Origin: Candidatus Avedoeria danica
Lineage (GTDB): Bacteria > Chloroflexota > Anaerolineae > Epilineales > Epilineaceae
Assembly: GCA_016703025.1 (NCBI GenBank)
Contig: JADJCV010000004.1
Coordinates: forward strand, 1,178,001-1,242,000
DNA: 64,000 nt
Direction of reading: 5' to 3'
Below the pieces are notes generated by a model that did no database searches, was not told where the DNA came from, and saw nothing but the letters and a program-made list of their open reading frames with translations. Shown piece after piece: positions 24,375-33,843 of this stretch (the stretch's first letter is position 1; every line of letters starts with the position of its first letter). A program made the translations under genes and the position numbers.

Positions 24375-25863
24375 ATGATCGACCACGACACCTTCCAAAG
24401 CGCGCTCGGGTGGCGGTACGGCTCGGAGCCGATGCGTCGGCTGTGGAGCGAGGCGCACAAGCGTCGCCTCATGCGCCGCGTCTGGCTGGCGCTGGCCGAA
24501 GCGGAGGCGGCGGCCGGCCTCGTGCCGGAAGCCAGCGTCGGCGCATTGCGCCGGACGGTCGACGACATCGACATTGCGCGCGCCGCGGTGCACGAGGCGA
24601 CGACACAGCACGACGTCATGGCCGAGATCCTGACCTGGGCCGAACAGATCGGCCCGGCGGGCGGAATCCTGCACCTCGGTGCGACGAGCGCCGATATCAC
24701 GGACAACGTCGACGTTCTTCGCTTGCAGGGCGGTCTCGACATCGTGCGGGCCGGCCTGGCGCGCGTCGTGTCCACGCTTGCCGCCCGCACCGAGGAGACG
24801 GCGGACACGGTCTGCCTGGGCTGGACGCACCTCCAGCCGGCCGCCCCGACGACCGTCGGCTACCGCCTGGCGTTCGCGCTGCAGGACTTCGTCGATGACC
24901 TGGCCGCCGTGGACGACGCGCGCGCCGGACTGCGCACGAAGGGCTTCAAGGGCGCGGTCGGCACGTCCGCCAGCTACGCGGCGCTCCTCGAGGGCCACGC
25001 CGCCACGCCGGCCGACCTCGAGCGTGACGCGTGCGCCCGTCTCGGGCTGACACCGGCCCTCGTGACCTCGCAGGTCTACAGCCGCAAGGGCGATTGGCGC
25101 GTGCTCAACGCGCTGGCCGGCCTCGCCGCGACGGCCGCGCAGCTGGCGTTCGACATCCGGATCCTGCAGAGCCCGCCGTTCGGCGAGTGGTCCGAGGGCT
25201 TCGCAGCCGGGCAGGTCGGATCGAGCGCCATGCCGTGGAAGCGCAACCCGATCAACGCCGAGAACGTGGACTCCCTCGCCCGTCAGCTGGCCGTTCTGCC
25301 GCAGGTGGCGTGGCACAACGCCGCAAACTGCCTCCTCGAGCGAACGCTCGACGACTCGGCGAACCGGCGGCTGCTCCTGCCCGACGCTTTCCTATTGGCC
25401 GATGAAATCGTCGCGCGCACGCTCAGGCTGATCGAGCGGCTGGCCGTCGACGCGGCGAGCGTCAGTGCCAACCTGGCGCGCTTCGGCCCGTTCGTGGCCG
25501 GCGAGCGCGTGCTCATCGCCGCCGCCGGCCTCGGCGCCGACCGCCAGGTGCTGCACGAGCGGATCCGGCAGCACAGCGTCGAAGCGTGGGCGGTCGTCGC
25601 CGCCGGCGGGGCCAACCCACTGCCCGCCCCTGCTGGCCGGCGACGAAGCGATCACCGCGTGGCTCACGCCCGACGCCGTGCGGGCGCTCGTCGCCGATCC
25701 GGCCGCGCATGTCGGCGACGCGGCGGCGCGCGCCCGACAATGCGCGGCCCTGGCGCGGCAGGCGGCTGAACGGCCGGCGGCGACGGTGCGGTCCGCAAGA
25801 CCGGCAGCCGAAACGACCGAAGCCACGGCGACGATCCTGCGGGCCGACGCCCCGGCGCGATGA
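24375..25863 (+). CDS. purB: Adenylosuccinate lyase, frameshifted near C-terminus
   Basis: Fumarase/aspartase-superfamily lyase of purine synthesis. Signatures are TTQHDVMAEI, LHLGATSADITDN and the family signature SSAMPWKRNP. The frame starting at 24375 is intact for about 418 residues. In the C4 run at 25627-25630 it then shifts, and the natural C-terminus (LLAGDEAITAWLTPDAV) continues in the next frame to the stop at 25861-25863. Deleting one C restores a protein of normal length whose stop overlaps the next ATG (ATGA), as is usual in this genome. Left as is, it would end at 25769 with a nonsense basic tail. A sequencing indel is the simplest explanation. Confidence 0.85.
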
Positions 25864-27281
25864 GCGGAACCCCGGCCGATCGTTCGGACGGACCGCACGC
25901 CGGACGTGTGGCCGGCCGGACATCGGTCGACCCAGCGGCGGCCGACGTCCCCGGCAATGTCGATCTCCCCCTGGCGCACGCGCTCGGCGCTCCGGCGCTG
26001 GCGGCCGTCCGAACGATCGGCCGGATCGCCGCAGCGCTGGCAACGCCCGTCTACTTCGTCGGCGGCGTGCCGCGCAACCTGATTCTCGGCCGCGAGATCG
26101 GCGCCGACCTCGACATCGTCGCGGTGGGCGACGCCGTCGCGCTTGCCCGGGCGGTCCGCGCCGCGGCAGGCGGCGCCATGAAGCTGCACCCGCGCTTCGG
26201 CACGGCGACGTGGCGCACCGAGGGCGTCTACATCGACCTCGTCACGGCGCGCAGCGAGCGCTACGCCCGCCCCGCGGCACTGCCGGACGTCGCCCCCGGT
26301 TCGCTGGACGACGACCTGGCGCGGCGCGACTTCACGGTGAACACGCTGGCGCTGGCGATCGTCGGCGATGGCTTCGGACCGCTGATCGACCGGCACGGCG
26401 GGCTGAGAGATCTCAAGGACGGCGCCGTGCGCGTGTTGCACGCGGCGAGCTTCATCGACGACCCGACCCGGATCTTCCGCGCGGTGCGCACCGAGGTCCG
26501 GTTCGATCTGACGATGGAGCCGGCGACGGAAGGTTGGGCCCGTGCGGCCGTCGCCGGGATCACGGCCCTCTCGGGCGCCCGGGTGCTGGCCGAGCTTCGG
26601 CAGCTTTTCGCCGGAGAGAACGCCGACCGGGCGATCCGGCGACTCGGTGATCTCGGCGCGCTGAACTTCCTCGGCCCTTGGCCGCTGACGGCCGCATCGG
26701 TGCCGACGGTCGCGATGGCCCGTCCCGCCGCACATGGCGCCGTCGACGATCCGGACGGCGGCCCGACGAACCGGGCCGCGATGCGCGAAGGTGATGCGCG
26801 CCTCCTCGTTTGGCTGGCGGCCAACGGCCCGGCCGGCGTGCGTTGCAGCGAGCGGTTGGGACTGAAGGCGGCGGCCCGACGCGACGTCGCGACGGCCGTC
26901 GCGCTCGCCGGCGCGCCGACGCTCTCATCGGCCGCGACCGCGACGAGCGCGGCCTACGCCGTCATCGCCCGTCATCGACCGTCGCCGCTGGCATTGGCGA
27001 TCGCCGCCGCGGTGGCTGGCGGCGCGGTGGAGCGGGGGCGGCTCGAAGCCTACGCCGCGGTCTGGCATGACCGGCCGATGCCGCTGGACGGCGACGACGT
27101 GATCGCCCTCGGCGTGCCGGCGGGCCGGGCGGTCGGCGAGACGCTTCATGCGCTGCGCGCGGCATGGTGGGACGGTGCGATCGCCGATCGGGAGGCGGCG
27201 ATCCGGTTCGTGCGCCGGCATCGTGGCGGGACGCCGGGGACGGACGGCGAAGCCGCAGACCGTACGGGCGCGATGCTATGA
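25860..27281 (+). CDS. CCA-adding enzyme/poly(A) polymerase-like nucleotidyltransferase
   Basis: 473 residues. After a polar N-tail, the class II nucleotidyltransferase head (about 55-190) shows VGGVPRNLILG, the catalytic DLDIV pair and RRDFTVNTLA. The RNA-binding region FIDDPTRIFRAVRTEVRF follows at about 200-217. The classical motif GGxVRD is altered to GGVPRN. An HD domain is not evident, and the last 200 residues are not recognised. It may repair tRNA 3' ends or polyadenylate RNA; these activities cannot be separated here. ATG overlaps the corrected purB stop. Confidence 0.83.
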   Translation: MSGTPADRSDGPHAGRVAGRTSVDPAAADVPGNVDLPLAHALGAPALAAVRTIGRIAAALATPVYFVGGVPRNLILGREIGADLDIVAVGDAVALARAVRAAAGGAMKLHPRFGTATWRTEGVYIDLVTARSERYARPAALPDVAPGSLDDDLARRDFTVNTLALAIVGDGFGPLIDRHGGLRDLKDGAVRVLHAASFIDDPTRIFRAVRTEVRFDLTMEPATEGWARAAVAGITALSGARVLAELRQLFAGENADRAIRRLGDLGALNFLGPWPLTAASVPTVAMARPAAHGAVDDPDGGPTNRAAMREGDARLLVWLAANGPAGVRCSERLGLKAAARRDVATAVALAGAPTLSSAATATSAAYAVIARHRPSPLALAIAAAVAGGAVERGRLEAYAAVWHDRPMPLDGDDVIALGVPAGRAVGETLHALRAAWWDGAIADREAAIRFVRRHRGGTPGTDGEAADRTGAML

Positions 27282-27282
27282 T
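27277..27282 (+). promoter_or_regulatory. Extended -10 box before tandem signal peptidase genes
   Basis: TATGAT with TG one base upstream (TGC-TATGAT), at the very end of the preceding gene. It gives a leader of about 75 nt. No clear -35. Confidence 0.4.
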
Positions 27283-27366
27283 CGTTGGTGGCCCGGCGAT
27301 GCCGAGATCGACCACGGGCCGAGCGATTCGTCGGGAGCGCGGGCAGTGGAACGAGGGCCGGGCCAG

Positions 27367-28179
27367 GTGATCACAGCAGATCCGAACGACATCATGCCTC
27401 CGGATGGGCTGCACGTTGCGGCGCCGGTTCTTGCCGGTGACGGTCCGGCAGCGCGCGCCGCCGCGGCCGCGGCGATCGAGCGCGAGGCGATGGCCTGGCC
27501 CGTGCCTTCCTGGGAGCGACCGCCCGGCGTGTGGCGGCCGGACGAGTGGGCGGCGCCGCCGCCCGATGTCGCGCCGCCCGCCGCACCCGCCGGTGAGGAC
27601 GAGGGCACGCGCGCGGCCGAGACGGCACAGACGGCGAGCGTGAAGCGGTTCGTGCGGGAGGTGGCCGAGACGCTCGGCATGGCCGGGGTGATGCTCCTCG
27701 TGCTCCTCGCGCTCGTACGGAACTACAAGATCGAGGGCACCAGCATGGCGCCGACGCTGGCGCCGGCGGAGTACATCCTGGTGAACAAGCTGTCGTACAG
27801 CGCGTTCGGCGATCCGGCGCGGGGCGACGTGATCGTCTTCGTCGACTGGAACGACGACCAGGACTACATCAAGCGCGTCATCGGGCTGCCGGGCGAGACG
27901 GTGGACGTGCGTGACGGCTCGGTCTGGATCGACGGCGAGGTGCTCGCCGAACCGTACCTGAACGGCGTTTCGACCGGTGGGGGTGGCGGGCCGCGCACGC
28001 TCGGCCCGGACGAGTACTTCGTGCTCGGCGACAACCGGGGCAATTCGAGCGACTCGCGGACGCACGGGCCGCTGCCGCGCGACCACATCGTCGGGCGCGC
28101 GTGGCTGACGTACTGGCCGCTGACGGAAATCCGGTACCTCAGCCACGGCGACGAAGCGTACTCCGAGGCATCCGGGTGA
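27367..28179 (+). CDS. lepB: Signal peptidase I (copy 2)
   Basis: 270 residues. A long Pro/Ala-rich cytoplasmic tail (1-95) and one membrane helix (about 102-118) precede the catalytic domain with GTSMAPT (S126), DYIKRVIGLPGE (K169) and GDNRGNSSDSR. The nucleophile box is SMAP instead of the usual SMEP. GTG at 27367 is a best guess; an in-frame GTG at 27346 with GGGAG upstream is a fair alternative. It is followed, with a 4-nt overlap, by a third signal peptidase gene. Confidence 0.88.
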   Translation: MITADPNDIMPPDGLHVAAPVLAGDGPAARAAAAAAIEREAMAWPVPSWERPPGVWRPDEWAAPPPDVAPPAAPAGEDEGTRAAETAQTASVKRFVREVAETLGMAGVMLLVLLALVRNYKIEGTSMAPTLAPAEYILVNKLSYSAFGDPARGDVIVFVDWNDDQDYIKRVIGLPGETVDVRDGSVWIDGEVLAEPYLNGVSTGGGGGPRTLGPDEYFVLGDNRGNSSDSRTHGPLPRDHIVGRAWLTYWPLTEIRYLSHGDEAYSEASG

Positions 28180-28868
28180 GCTCGACCGGCGTACCCGTGT
28201 CGCACGCACTTCCAGCGGTCAACGTGCCGGACGACGGCCGGCTGGAGTACGCCGGCATGGCGTGGCCGCCCTTGGCGTGGGAGGCCGGCCTGGGCGCGGA
28301 ACGCCGCGCCCCGCAGCCCGGCGCGCTCACGTGGCGGGACATCGTCGAGACGGCCGTGCTCACGCTCGCCGTCTCGATCGCCGTTCACGCCGGGGTCCAG
28401 TCGCGCCAGGTCGAGGGCTCGAGCATGGAGCCGACGCTGCACACCGATGAGCGCGTGCTCGTGAACAAGCTGGCGTACTTGAGCTTCGGCCAGCCCGAGC
28501 GGGGCGATGTCGTCGTGTTCCATGCCTGGTCGCAACAGGAGGACTTCATCAAGCGCGTCATCGGCCTGCCCGGCGATACGGTCGAGATCAAGGACAACCG
28601 CGTGTTCGTGAACGAGGCGCCGTTGGACGAGCCGTACCTCGACCAGCCGACGAGCGGCCAGGAAGGTCCGGTGCGCGTCGGAACGGACGAGGTGTTCGTC
28701 ATGGGCGACAACCGCGGCAACTCGAGCGACTCCCGACTCTACGGACCGCTGCCGCGCGCGCAGATCGTCGGCAAGGCGTGGCTGCGCTACTGGCCCTTCG
28801 GGCTCGCCGGCGCGATCCCCGACGGCGATGCGCTCGCACGCGGGCGGTCGGTGGCGACCGGGCCGTGA
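28176..28868 (+). CDS. lepB: Signal peptidase I (copy 3)
   Basis: 230 residues. A polar tail and a membrane helix (about 55-74) precede the catalytic domain with GSSMEPT (S83), DFIKRVIGLPGD (K126) and GDNRGNSSDSRLYGP. The GTG overlaps the stop of copy 2 (GTGA), so the two are made together. Copies 2 and 3 share the IKRVIGLPG and DNRGNSSDSR blocks more closely with each other than with copy 1, which suggests a local duplication. Different N-tails and the S/E difference at the nucleophile box hint at specialised substrates. Confidence 0.9.
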   Translation: MSSTGVPVSHALPAVNVPDDGRLEYAGMAWPPLAWEAGLGAERRAPQPGALTWRDIVETAVLTLAVSIAVHAGVQSRQVEGSSMEPTLHTDERVLVNKLAYLSFGQPERGDVVVFHAWSQQEDFIKRVIGLPGDTVEIKDNRVFVNEAPLDEPYLDQPTSGQEGPVRVGTDEVFVMGDNRGNSSDSRLYGPLPRAQIVGKAWLRYWPFGLAGAIPDGDALARGRSVATGP

Positions 28869-28922
28869 GCGTGGCTGGGCGGTCGGCCATGGCGCTTGCG
28901 GCAACGATGGATCGGCGCACCG

Positions 28923-30317
28923 ATGGCTAAGGCCAAGATCGTGTACGTCTGCAGCGAGTGCGGCGCCAGCCAGCCGCGCTGGGCCGGCCAGTGCGACGCG
29001 TGCCGCGCCTGGAACACGCTGCGCGAGATGCGCGCTCCGGATGGCGACCGCCGCGGCCCGGTGCGCGGTCCGCTCGAGCCGAGCCACGCCCTGCCGCTTT
29101 CCGCCATCGACGCCGATGCCGCCGGCAGGCTCGTGCTGCCGATCGGCGAGTTGAACCGTCTGCTCGGCGGCGGGATCGTGCCGGGCAGCGTGATCCTCCT
29201 TGGCGGCGAGCCCGGGATCGGCAAGAGCACGCTCGTCCTGCAGGCGGCGGCGCTGCTGGCCGAGGTCGCCGGCCCGGTCCTCTACGTTTCGGGCGAGGAA
29301 TCGGCCCAGCAGCTCAAGCTGCGCGCCGAACGGCTCGGGCTCACCGGCGATCGACTGTACGTCCTGTCCGAAACGAACCTCGATGCCGTCCTCAGCGAAA
29401 TCGACCGCCTCTCGCCGGGCGCCGTCGTCGTCGACAGCATCCAGACAGTGTACGTGCCGGAGGTGACGTCGACGGCGGGCTCGGTGACGCAGGTGCGCGA
29501 GAGCGCTGCCAAGCTCATGCGCGTCGCCAAGGCGCTGTCGCTGCCGATGATCCTCATCGGGCACGTGACGAAGAGCGGCGACCTGGCCGGGCCGCGGGTG
29601 CTTGAGCACATGGTCGACGTCGTCCTCCAGCTCGAGGGCGATCGATACCACAGCTACCGCCTGCTCCGAAGCGTGAAGAACCGCTTCGGCTCGACGAACG
29701 ACGTCGGCGTGTTCGAGATGCGCGGCGAGGGGATGGTCGAGATTCCGAACCCGTCGGAGGTCTTCCTGGCCGAGCGGCTGGCCGGCGCGCCGGGCAGCTG
29801 CGTCACGGTCACGATGGAGGGCACGCGGCCGCTCCTCGTCGAGGTCCAGGCGCTCGTCAGCCAAGTGCAGGGCCAGGTTCCGCCGCGACGGATGGCGAAC
29901 GGGATCGACACGAACCGGCTGCTCCTGCTCGTCGCCGTGCTCGCCAAGCGCTTCGGGATGCCGCTCGGCAATGCCGATGTCTTCGTGAACGTCGTGGGCG
30001 GCATGCACATCAACGAGCCGGCGCTCGACCTGGCCGTCGCGCTGGCGATCGTCTCGAGCGGCCGCGGGGCGCCCGTGGCCGACGACCTCGTGATCCTCGG
30101 AGAGATCGGCCTGTCGGGCGAGCTGCGGAGCGTGGGGCAGATCGAGCGGCGGCTGGCCGAGGCCGCCAAGTTCGGCTACAAGCGGGCGCTCGTGCCCAAG
30201 GGTGCGCTCGGCCGCAAGCTCGAGACGGGCGGGCTGAAGGCGATCGGCGCACGGACGCTCGGCGAGGCGTTGGACGCCGGCGTCGGCGGGCGGGAAGAGC
30301 GCGGGCGCGCGGACTGA
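28923..30317 (+). CDS. radA: DNA repair protein RadA
   Basis: 464 residues, full family length. It has an N-terminal zinc finger CSEC...CDAC (C10, C13, C24, C27), a Walker A box GEPGIGKST at about 97-105, the RadA-specific KNRFG motif at about 252 and a Lon-protease-like C-terminal domain. RadA is a RecA-related branch-migration helicase active in recombinational repair. It lies 54 nt after the signal peptidase pair. No strong ribosome site is seen before ATG 28923, but the zinc finger fixes the start. Confidence 0.95.
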   Translation: MAKAKIVYVCSECGASQPRWAGQCDACRAWNTLREMRAPDGDRRGPVRGPLEPSHALPLSAIDADAAGRLVLPIGELNRLLGGGIVPGSVILLGGEPGIGKSTLVLQAAALLAEVAGPVLYVSGEESAQQLKLRAERLGLTGDRLYVLSETNLDAVLSEIDRLSPGAVVVDSIQTVYVPEVTSTAGSVTQVRESAAKLMRVAKALSLPMILIGHVTKSGDLAGPRVLEHMVDVVLQLEGDRYHSYRLLRSVKNRFGSTNDVGVFEMRGEGMVEIPNPSEVFLAERLAGAPGSCVTVTMEGTRPLLVEVQALVSQVQGQVPPRRMANGIDTNRLLLLVAVLAKRFGMPLGNADVFVNVVGGMHINEPALDLAVALAIVSSGRGAPVADDLVILGEIGLSGELRSVGQIERRLAEAAKFGYKRALVPKGALGRKLETGGLKAIGARTLGEALDAGVGGREERGRAD

Positions 30318-30341
30318 TTCGCCGCCCCGTGAGCCGATCGC

Positions 30342-30347
30342 TACAAT
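30342..30347 (+). promoter_or_regulatory. -10 box before serS
   Basis: TACAAT 27 nt upstream of the GTG of serS; a weak TTCGCC 18 nt further upstream may serve as -35. Confidence 0.4.
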
Positions 30348-30374
30348 CGCTTGTTCACCCCCAGGAGCCGTTCC

Positions 30375-31643
30375 GTGCACGATATCCGCTTGTTCCGCGA
30401 CCAACCCGACGCCATCCGACGCGCCCTTCGCCGGCGCGGCGAGGACGGGATGGTCGTCGACGAGATTCGCGCGCTCGATGAGGCGCGCCGCACGGTGCTG
30501 ACCGAACTCGAGGCGCTCAAGGCAACGCGCAACACGGAGTCGAAGCGGATCGGCGCGCTGAAGGACGCCGTCGAGCGTGACGCAGCCATTCAGGCGATGC
30601 GCGCCGCGAACACCCGGATCGACGCGCTCGAGGCGCAGCTGGCCGAGGTCGATGCGGCGTTGCAGGCCAAGATGAACGGCGTGCCGAACATGCCGGCCGA
30701 ACGCGTGCCCGACGGCCGGAACGCCGACGACAATGTCGTCGTGCGGACGATCGGCGATGTCGGCGACCCGGCGCGGGACGTACAGCCCCATTGGGACATC
30801 GGCCCGGCCCTCGGCCTGATCGACTTCGAGCGCGGCGTGCGGATGAGCGGCAGCCGGTTCTACGTCCTCAAGGGCGCGGGCGCCCGGCTGCAGCGCGCGC
30901 TGATCCAGTGGATGCTGGACTTTCACACGAGCCGTGGTTATGTCGAGATCATGCCGCCCTACATCGTTCGCGAGGCCTGCATGTGGCACGCCGGCCAGCT
31001 GCCGAAGTTCCGCGACAACCTGTACCACGACGCGGAAGAGGACTTCTGGCTCGTGCCGACGGCCGAGGTGCCGCTTACGAACCTCCACGTCGACGAGATC
31101 CTGACCGCCGACGATCTGCCGCTGCACTATGTGGCCTACACGCCGTGCTTCCGGCGCGAGAAGATGAGCGCCGGCAGCGACGTGCGCGGGATCAAACGCG
31201 GCCATCAGTTCGACAAGGTGGAGATGTACAAGTTCACGACGCCCGAGACGTCGGCGGCCGCGTTGGACGCGATGCTGGCCGACGGCGAGGCGACGCTCGC
31301 CGCGCTCGGCCTGCCCTATCGCGTGCTCCAGCTGTGCGCGGGCGATCTCGGCTTCGGCTCGACCGTCACGTACGACCTCGAGGTCTGGGCGCCCGGCTGC
31401 GGCGAGTGGCTCGAGGTCAGCTCGATCTCCGACTTCGGCGGCTTTCAGGCCCGCCGGGCGAATATCCGCTACCGCGCCGAACCAGGCGCGGCCGCGGTTC
31501 CCGTCCACACATTGAACGGCTCCGGCCTCGGCATCCCGCGCACGATGATCGCGATCCTCGAGCACCACCAGCGCCCCGACGGGACGATCTCCGTGCCCGA
31601 GGTGCTCCGCGATCGGGTCGGGGCGGACGTGATCGGCGGATAG
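30375..31643 (+). CDS. serS: Seryl-tRNA synthetase
   Basis: 422 residues, usual length. The N-terminal tRNA-binding coiled coil (about 30-105) is followed by the class II core. Motif 2 (CFRREKMSAGSDVRGIKRGH, about 263-282) and motif 3 (GSGLGIPRTMIAILE, about 380-394) are both recognisable. It charges tRNA-Ser. GTG start at 30375 is supported by AGGAG 8 nt upstream. Not clearly in an operon with radA, because a -10 box lies in between. Confidence 0.95.
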   Translation: MHDIRLFRDQPDAIRRALRRRGEDGMVVDEIRALDEARRTVLTELEALKATRNTESKRIGALKDAVERDAAIQAMRAANTRIDALEAQLAEVDAALQAKMNGVPNMPAERVPDGRNADDNVVVRTIGDVGDPARDVQPHWDIGPALGLIDFERGVRMSGSRFYVLKGAGARLQRALIQWMLDFHTSRGYVEIMPPYIVREACMWHAGQLPKFRDNLYHDAEEDFWLVPTAEVPLTNLHVDEILTADDLPLHYVAYTPCFRREKMSAGSDVRGIKRGHQFDKVEMYKFTTPETSAAALDAMLADGEATLAALGLPYRVLQLCAGDLGFGSTVTYDLEVWAPGCGEWLEVSSISDFGGFQARRANIRYRAEPGAAAVPVHTLNGSGLGIPRTMIAILEHHQRPDGTISVPEVLRDRVGADVIGG

Positions 31644-31656
31644 GGGCGACGAAGCG

Positions 31657-33600
31657 ATGACCCGCAGACACCCGATCCGCCTCCTCGACGACCTCTCGAT
31701 CGCCCGGATCGCAGCCGGCGAGGTCGTCGAGCGGCCGGCGTCCGTCGTGAAGGAGGTCGTCGAGAACGCGCTGGATGCCGGCGCGACGCGGATCGACGTC
31801 CGGATCGACGGCGGCGGTCTGCGGCGGATCGAGGTCGCGGATGATGGCACCGGGATCGCCGCCGACGAGGTGGCGCTGGCGTTCACGCGGCATGCAACGA
31901 GCAAGATCGCCTCGGCCGGCGACCTCGAGCACGTCTCGAGCCTCGGCTTCCGGGGCGAGGCGCTCGCCTCCATCGCGTCCGTCGGCCACGTGACGGTCGT
32001 GACGCGCGCGGCGGGGGCCGAACTCGGGGTGCGGGTGCGGATCGACAATGGGCGGTTGCTGGGCCAGGAACCGACATCGGCGCCGGTCGGCACGCGCCTC
32101 ACGGTGGAAAACCTCTTCAACGCCGTGCCCGCGCGGCTCAAGTTCCAAAAGAGCGAGGCGACGGAGTCGGGTCGGGTCGGCGAGTGGTTGTCGCACCTGG
32201 CGTTCGCCCACCCGCACGTGGCGTTCTCCCTTGCCCGCGGCGAGCGGACGACGTTTCGCACGACGGGCGACGGCGACCGGCGCGCCGTGCTGGCGGCGGT
32301 GCTCGGTGACGACGTTGCGCTCGAGCTGCTCGAGGTCGTCGGGACGTCGGGCGCTGCCGCAGCGGGCAGCGCCGCCGGGGACGGCAGCGACGAGGCCGCC
32401 GATGGGGGGCCGGCGGCCGTGCGTGTCACCGGCTTCGCCGGGCCGCCGCACGTTCAGCGCGCGAACCGCAGCGGCATCGCCCTGTTCGTCGGCGGCCGCT
32501 GGATCCAGAGTGCGCGCCTCACGCACGCCGTCGTCGAAGCCTACCACGCGCTGATGCCCGCCGGCCGGTTTCCGATCGCATGGCTCATGATCGACGTCCC
32601 GCCCGCGACGGTGGATGTGAACGTCCACCCCGCCAAGACCGAGGTCCGCTTCCGCCGCGAGAACGATGTCTGGCACGCCGTGCAGCAGGCGGTCCGCGGT
32701 GCCGTGACGGGCCTCGCGCCGCTCGCGCCGGCGCGGCCGGCCCACGGCCCGGGTGCACGGGCCGCGTCGTACGGCCGCCCGGCTACGCCGCCCCCCCCGT
32801 CGGGCGGCGCGACGGCGTGGCCATGGGCGGTCAGCGGCGGGTCGTTCGAGGGGCCGGCGATGGCGACGGACCGGTTCGCACCTGTGCCGCGCATTGCCGA
32901 CGAGCCGACCGCCACCCCGCCCGGTGGGCCGCCGCCGACCGTCCACGCGCCGCTGCCGGGTGCGCCGACAACGGCGGCGTCCGCGCCCCCCGGCACCGCG
33001 TCCGCGCCGCACCCGGCGCTGCCGCCGCTGCGCGTGGTGGGCCATGTGGCCGCCACGTACCTCGTCGCCGAGGGTCCGGACGGCCTCTACCTCATCGACC
33101 AGCACGCGGCCCACGAGCGGGTGATGTACGAGCGGCTGCTGGCCCGCGCGGCGAGCGGCGGTGTGGCGGCGCAGACGCTGCTCGAACCCCGGATCGTCCG
33201 GCTGGATGCGGTGCAGCGGGCGTGGGTGGAGGGCGACGGGCATGCGGACGCGGTGGCGCGGGTGGGCTTGACGCTGACGCTGCACCGGGAGGATGCGGTG
33301 GCGGTGCACGCGGTGCCCGAAGTGCTGGCGGGCGAGGATCCGGCCGCGGTCGTGCGCGCCGTGTTGGACGGGGCGACGAGCGACGCATCGATCGTCGCGC
33401 TGGGCCTCGAGGCGCGGCTCGTGCTGGCGGTCTGCAAGCGGGCGACGGTGAAGGCGGGCCAGGTGCTGACCGAGATCGAGGCGCGGCAGCTGGTCCACGA
33501 CCTCGAACGGTGCGCGGCACCGTTCACGTGCCCGCACGGGCGGCCGACGGTGATCGTTTGGTCGTACGGGCGGTTGGAGCAGATGTTCGGGCGGGTGTGA
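31657..33600 (+). CDS. mutL: DNA mismatch repair protein MutL
   Basis: 647 residues. The GHKL ATPase N-terminus has IAAGEVVERPASVVKE, ENALDAG, DDGTGI and GFRGEAL. A low-complexity Pro/Ala linker (about 350-450) leads to the C-terminal dimerisation domain. That domain has the endonuclease metal motif DQHAAHERVMYE (D481-E492) and CPHGRPT. The motif marks the nicking type of MutL found in bacteria without MutH. It begins 13 nt after serS. The linker includes an eight-C run that remains in frame. Confidence 0.95.
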   Translation: MTRRHPIRLLDDLSIARIAAGEVVERPASVVKEVVENALDAGATRIDVRIDGGGLRRIEVADDGTGIAADEVALAFTRHATSKIASAGDLEHVSSLGFRGEALASIASVGHVTVVTRAAGAELGVRVRIDNGRLLGQEPTSAPVGTRLTVENLFNAVPARLKFQKSEATESGRVGEWLSHLAFAHPHVAFSLARGERTTFRTTGDGDRRAVLAAVLGDDVALELLEVVGTSGAAAAGSAAGDGSDEAADGGPAAVRVTGFAGPPHVQRANRSGIALFVGGRWIQSARLTHAVVEAYHALMPAGRFPIAWLMIDVPPATVDVNVHPAKTEVRFRRENDVWHAVQQAVRGAVTGLAPLAPARPAHGPGARAASYGRPATPPPPSGGATAWPWAVSGGSFEGPAMATDRFAPVPRIADEPTATPPGGPPPTVHAPLPGAPTTAASAPPGTASAPHPALPPLRVVGHVAATYLVAEGPDGLYLIDQHAAHERVMYERLLARAASGGVAAQTLLEPRIVRLDAVQRAWVEGDGHADAVARVGLTLTLHREDAVAVHAVPEVLAGEDPAAVVRAVLDGATSDASIVALGLEARLVLAVCKRATVKAGQVLTEIEARQLVHDLERCAAPFTCPHGRPTVIVWSYGRLEQMFGRV

Positions 33601-33655
33601 GCGACCGCCGGACGGCTCGGTCCGTGTCGACGCCGACGCGGCCAAGGTGGATTCG

Positions 33656-33672
33656 GTTCGAACAATTCGAAC
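33656..33672. repeat. Perfect 17-nt inverted repeat in intergenic region
   Basis: GTTCGAA-CAA-TTCGAAC, flanked on both sides by a short direct repeat (aaggtggatt). It lies 73 nt upstream of the promoter of the next gene. It could be an operator; no known regulator consensus matches exactly. Confidence 0.5.
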
Positions 33673-33744
33673 AAGGTGGATTCTGATCGAAATCTAACCT
33701 CGCGTTCCACGGCGCCACCTCTGCGAACGGCCCAACGCTCGGTC

Positions 33745-33774
33745 TTGGCTCCGCTTGTCGGGGTGCGCTACATT
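33745..33774 (+). promoter_or_regulatory. Promoter of Trm112-like gene
   Basis: TTGGCT (33745-33750), 18-nt spacer, TACATT (33769-33774); four of six matches in each hexamer. Leader of about 62 nt. Confidence 0.45.
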
Positions 33775-33843
33775 CAGTGGCCGCGGCGCGATCCAACAGA
33801 CCGCGACAGCACATCTCATCAGTCTTCAAAGGGAGTCACGAAC

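Noticed and set aside
27864..32429. Very long open frame on the minus strand (about 1,500 codons)
   Set aside because: It runs antisense to lepB, radA, serS and mutL, all clear families. In high-GC DNA the opposite strand is often free of stops; the translated product has no recognisable domain.
33651..33675. GGTTCGAAC resembling a tRNA T-arm
   Set aside because: No acceptor, D or anticodon arms can be built around it; the element is a simple palindrome.
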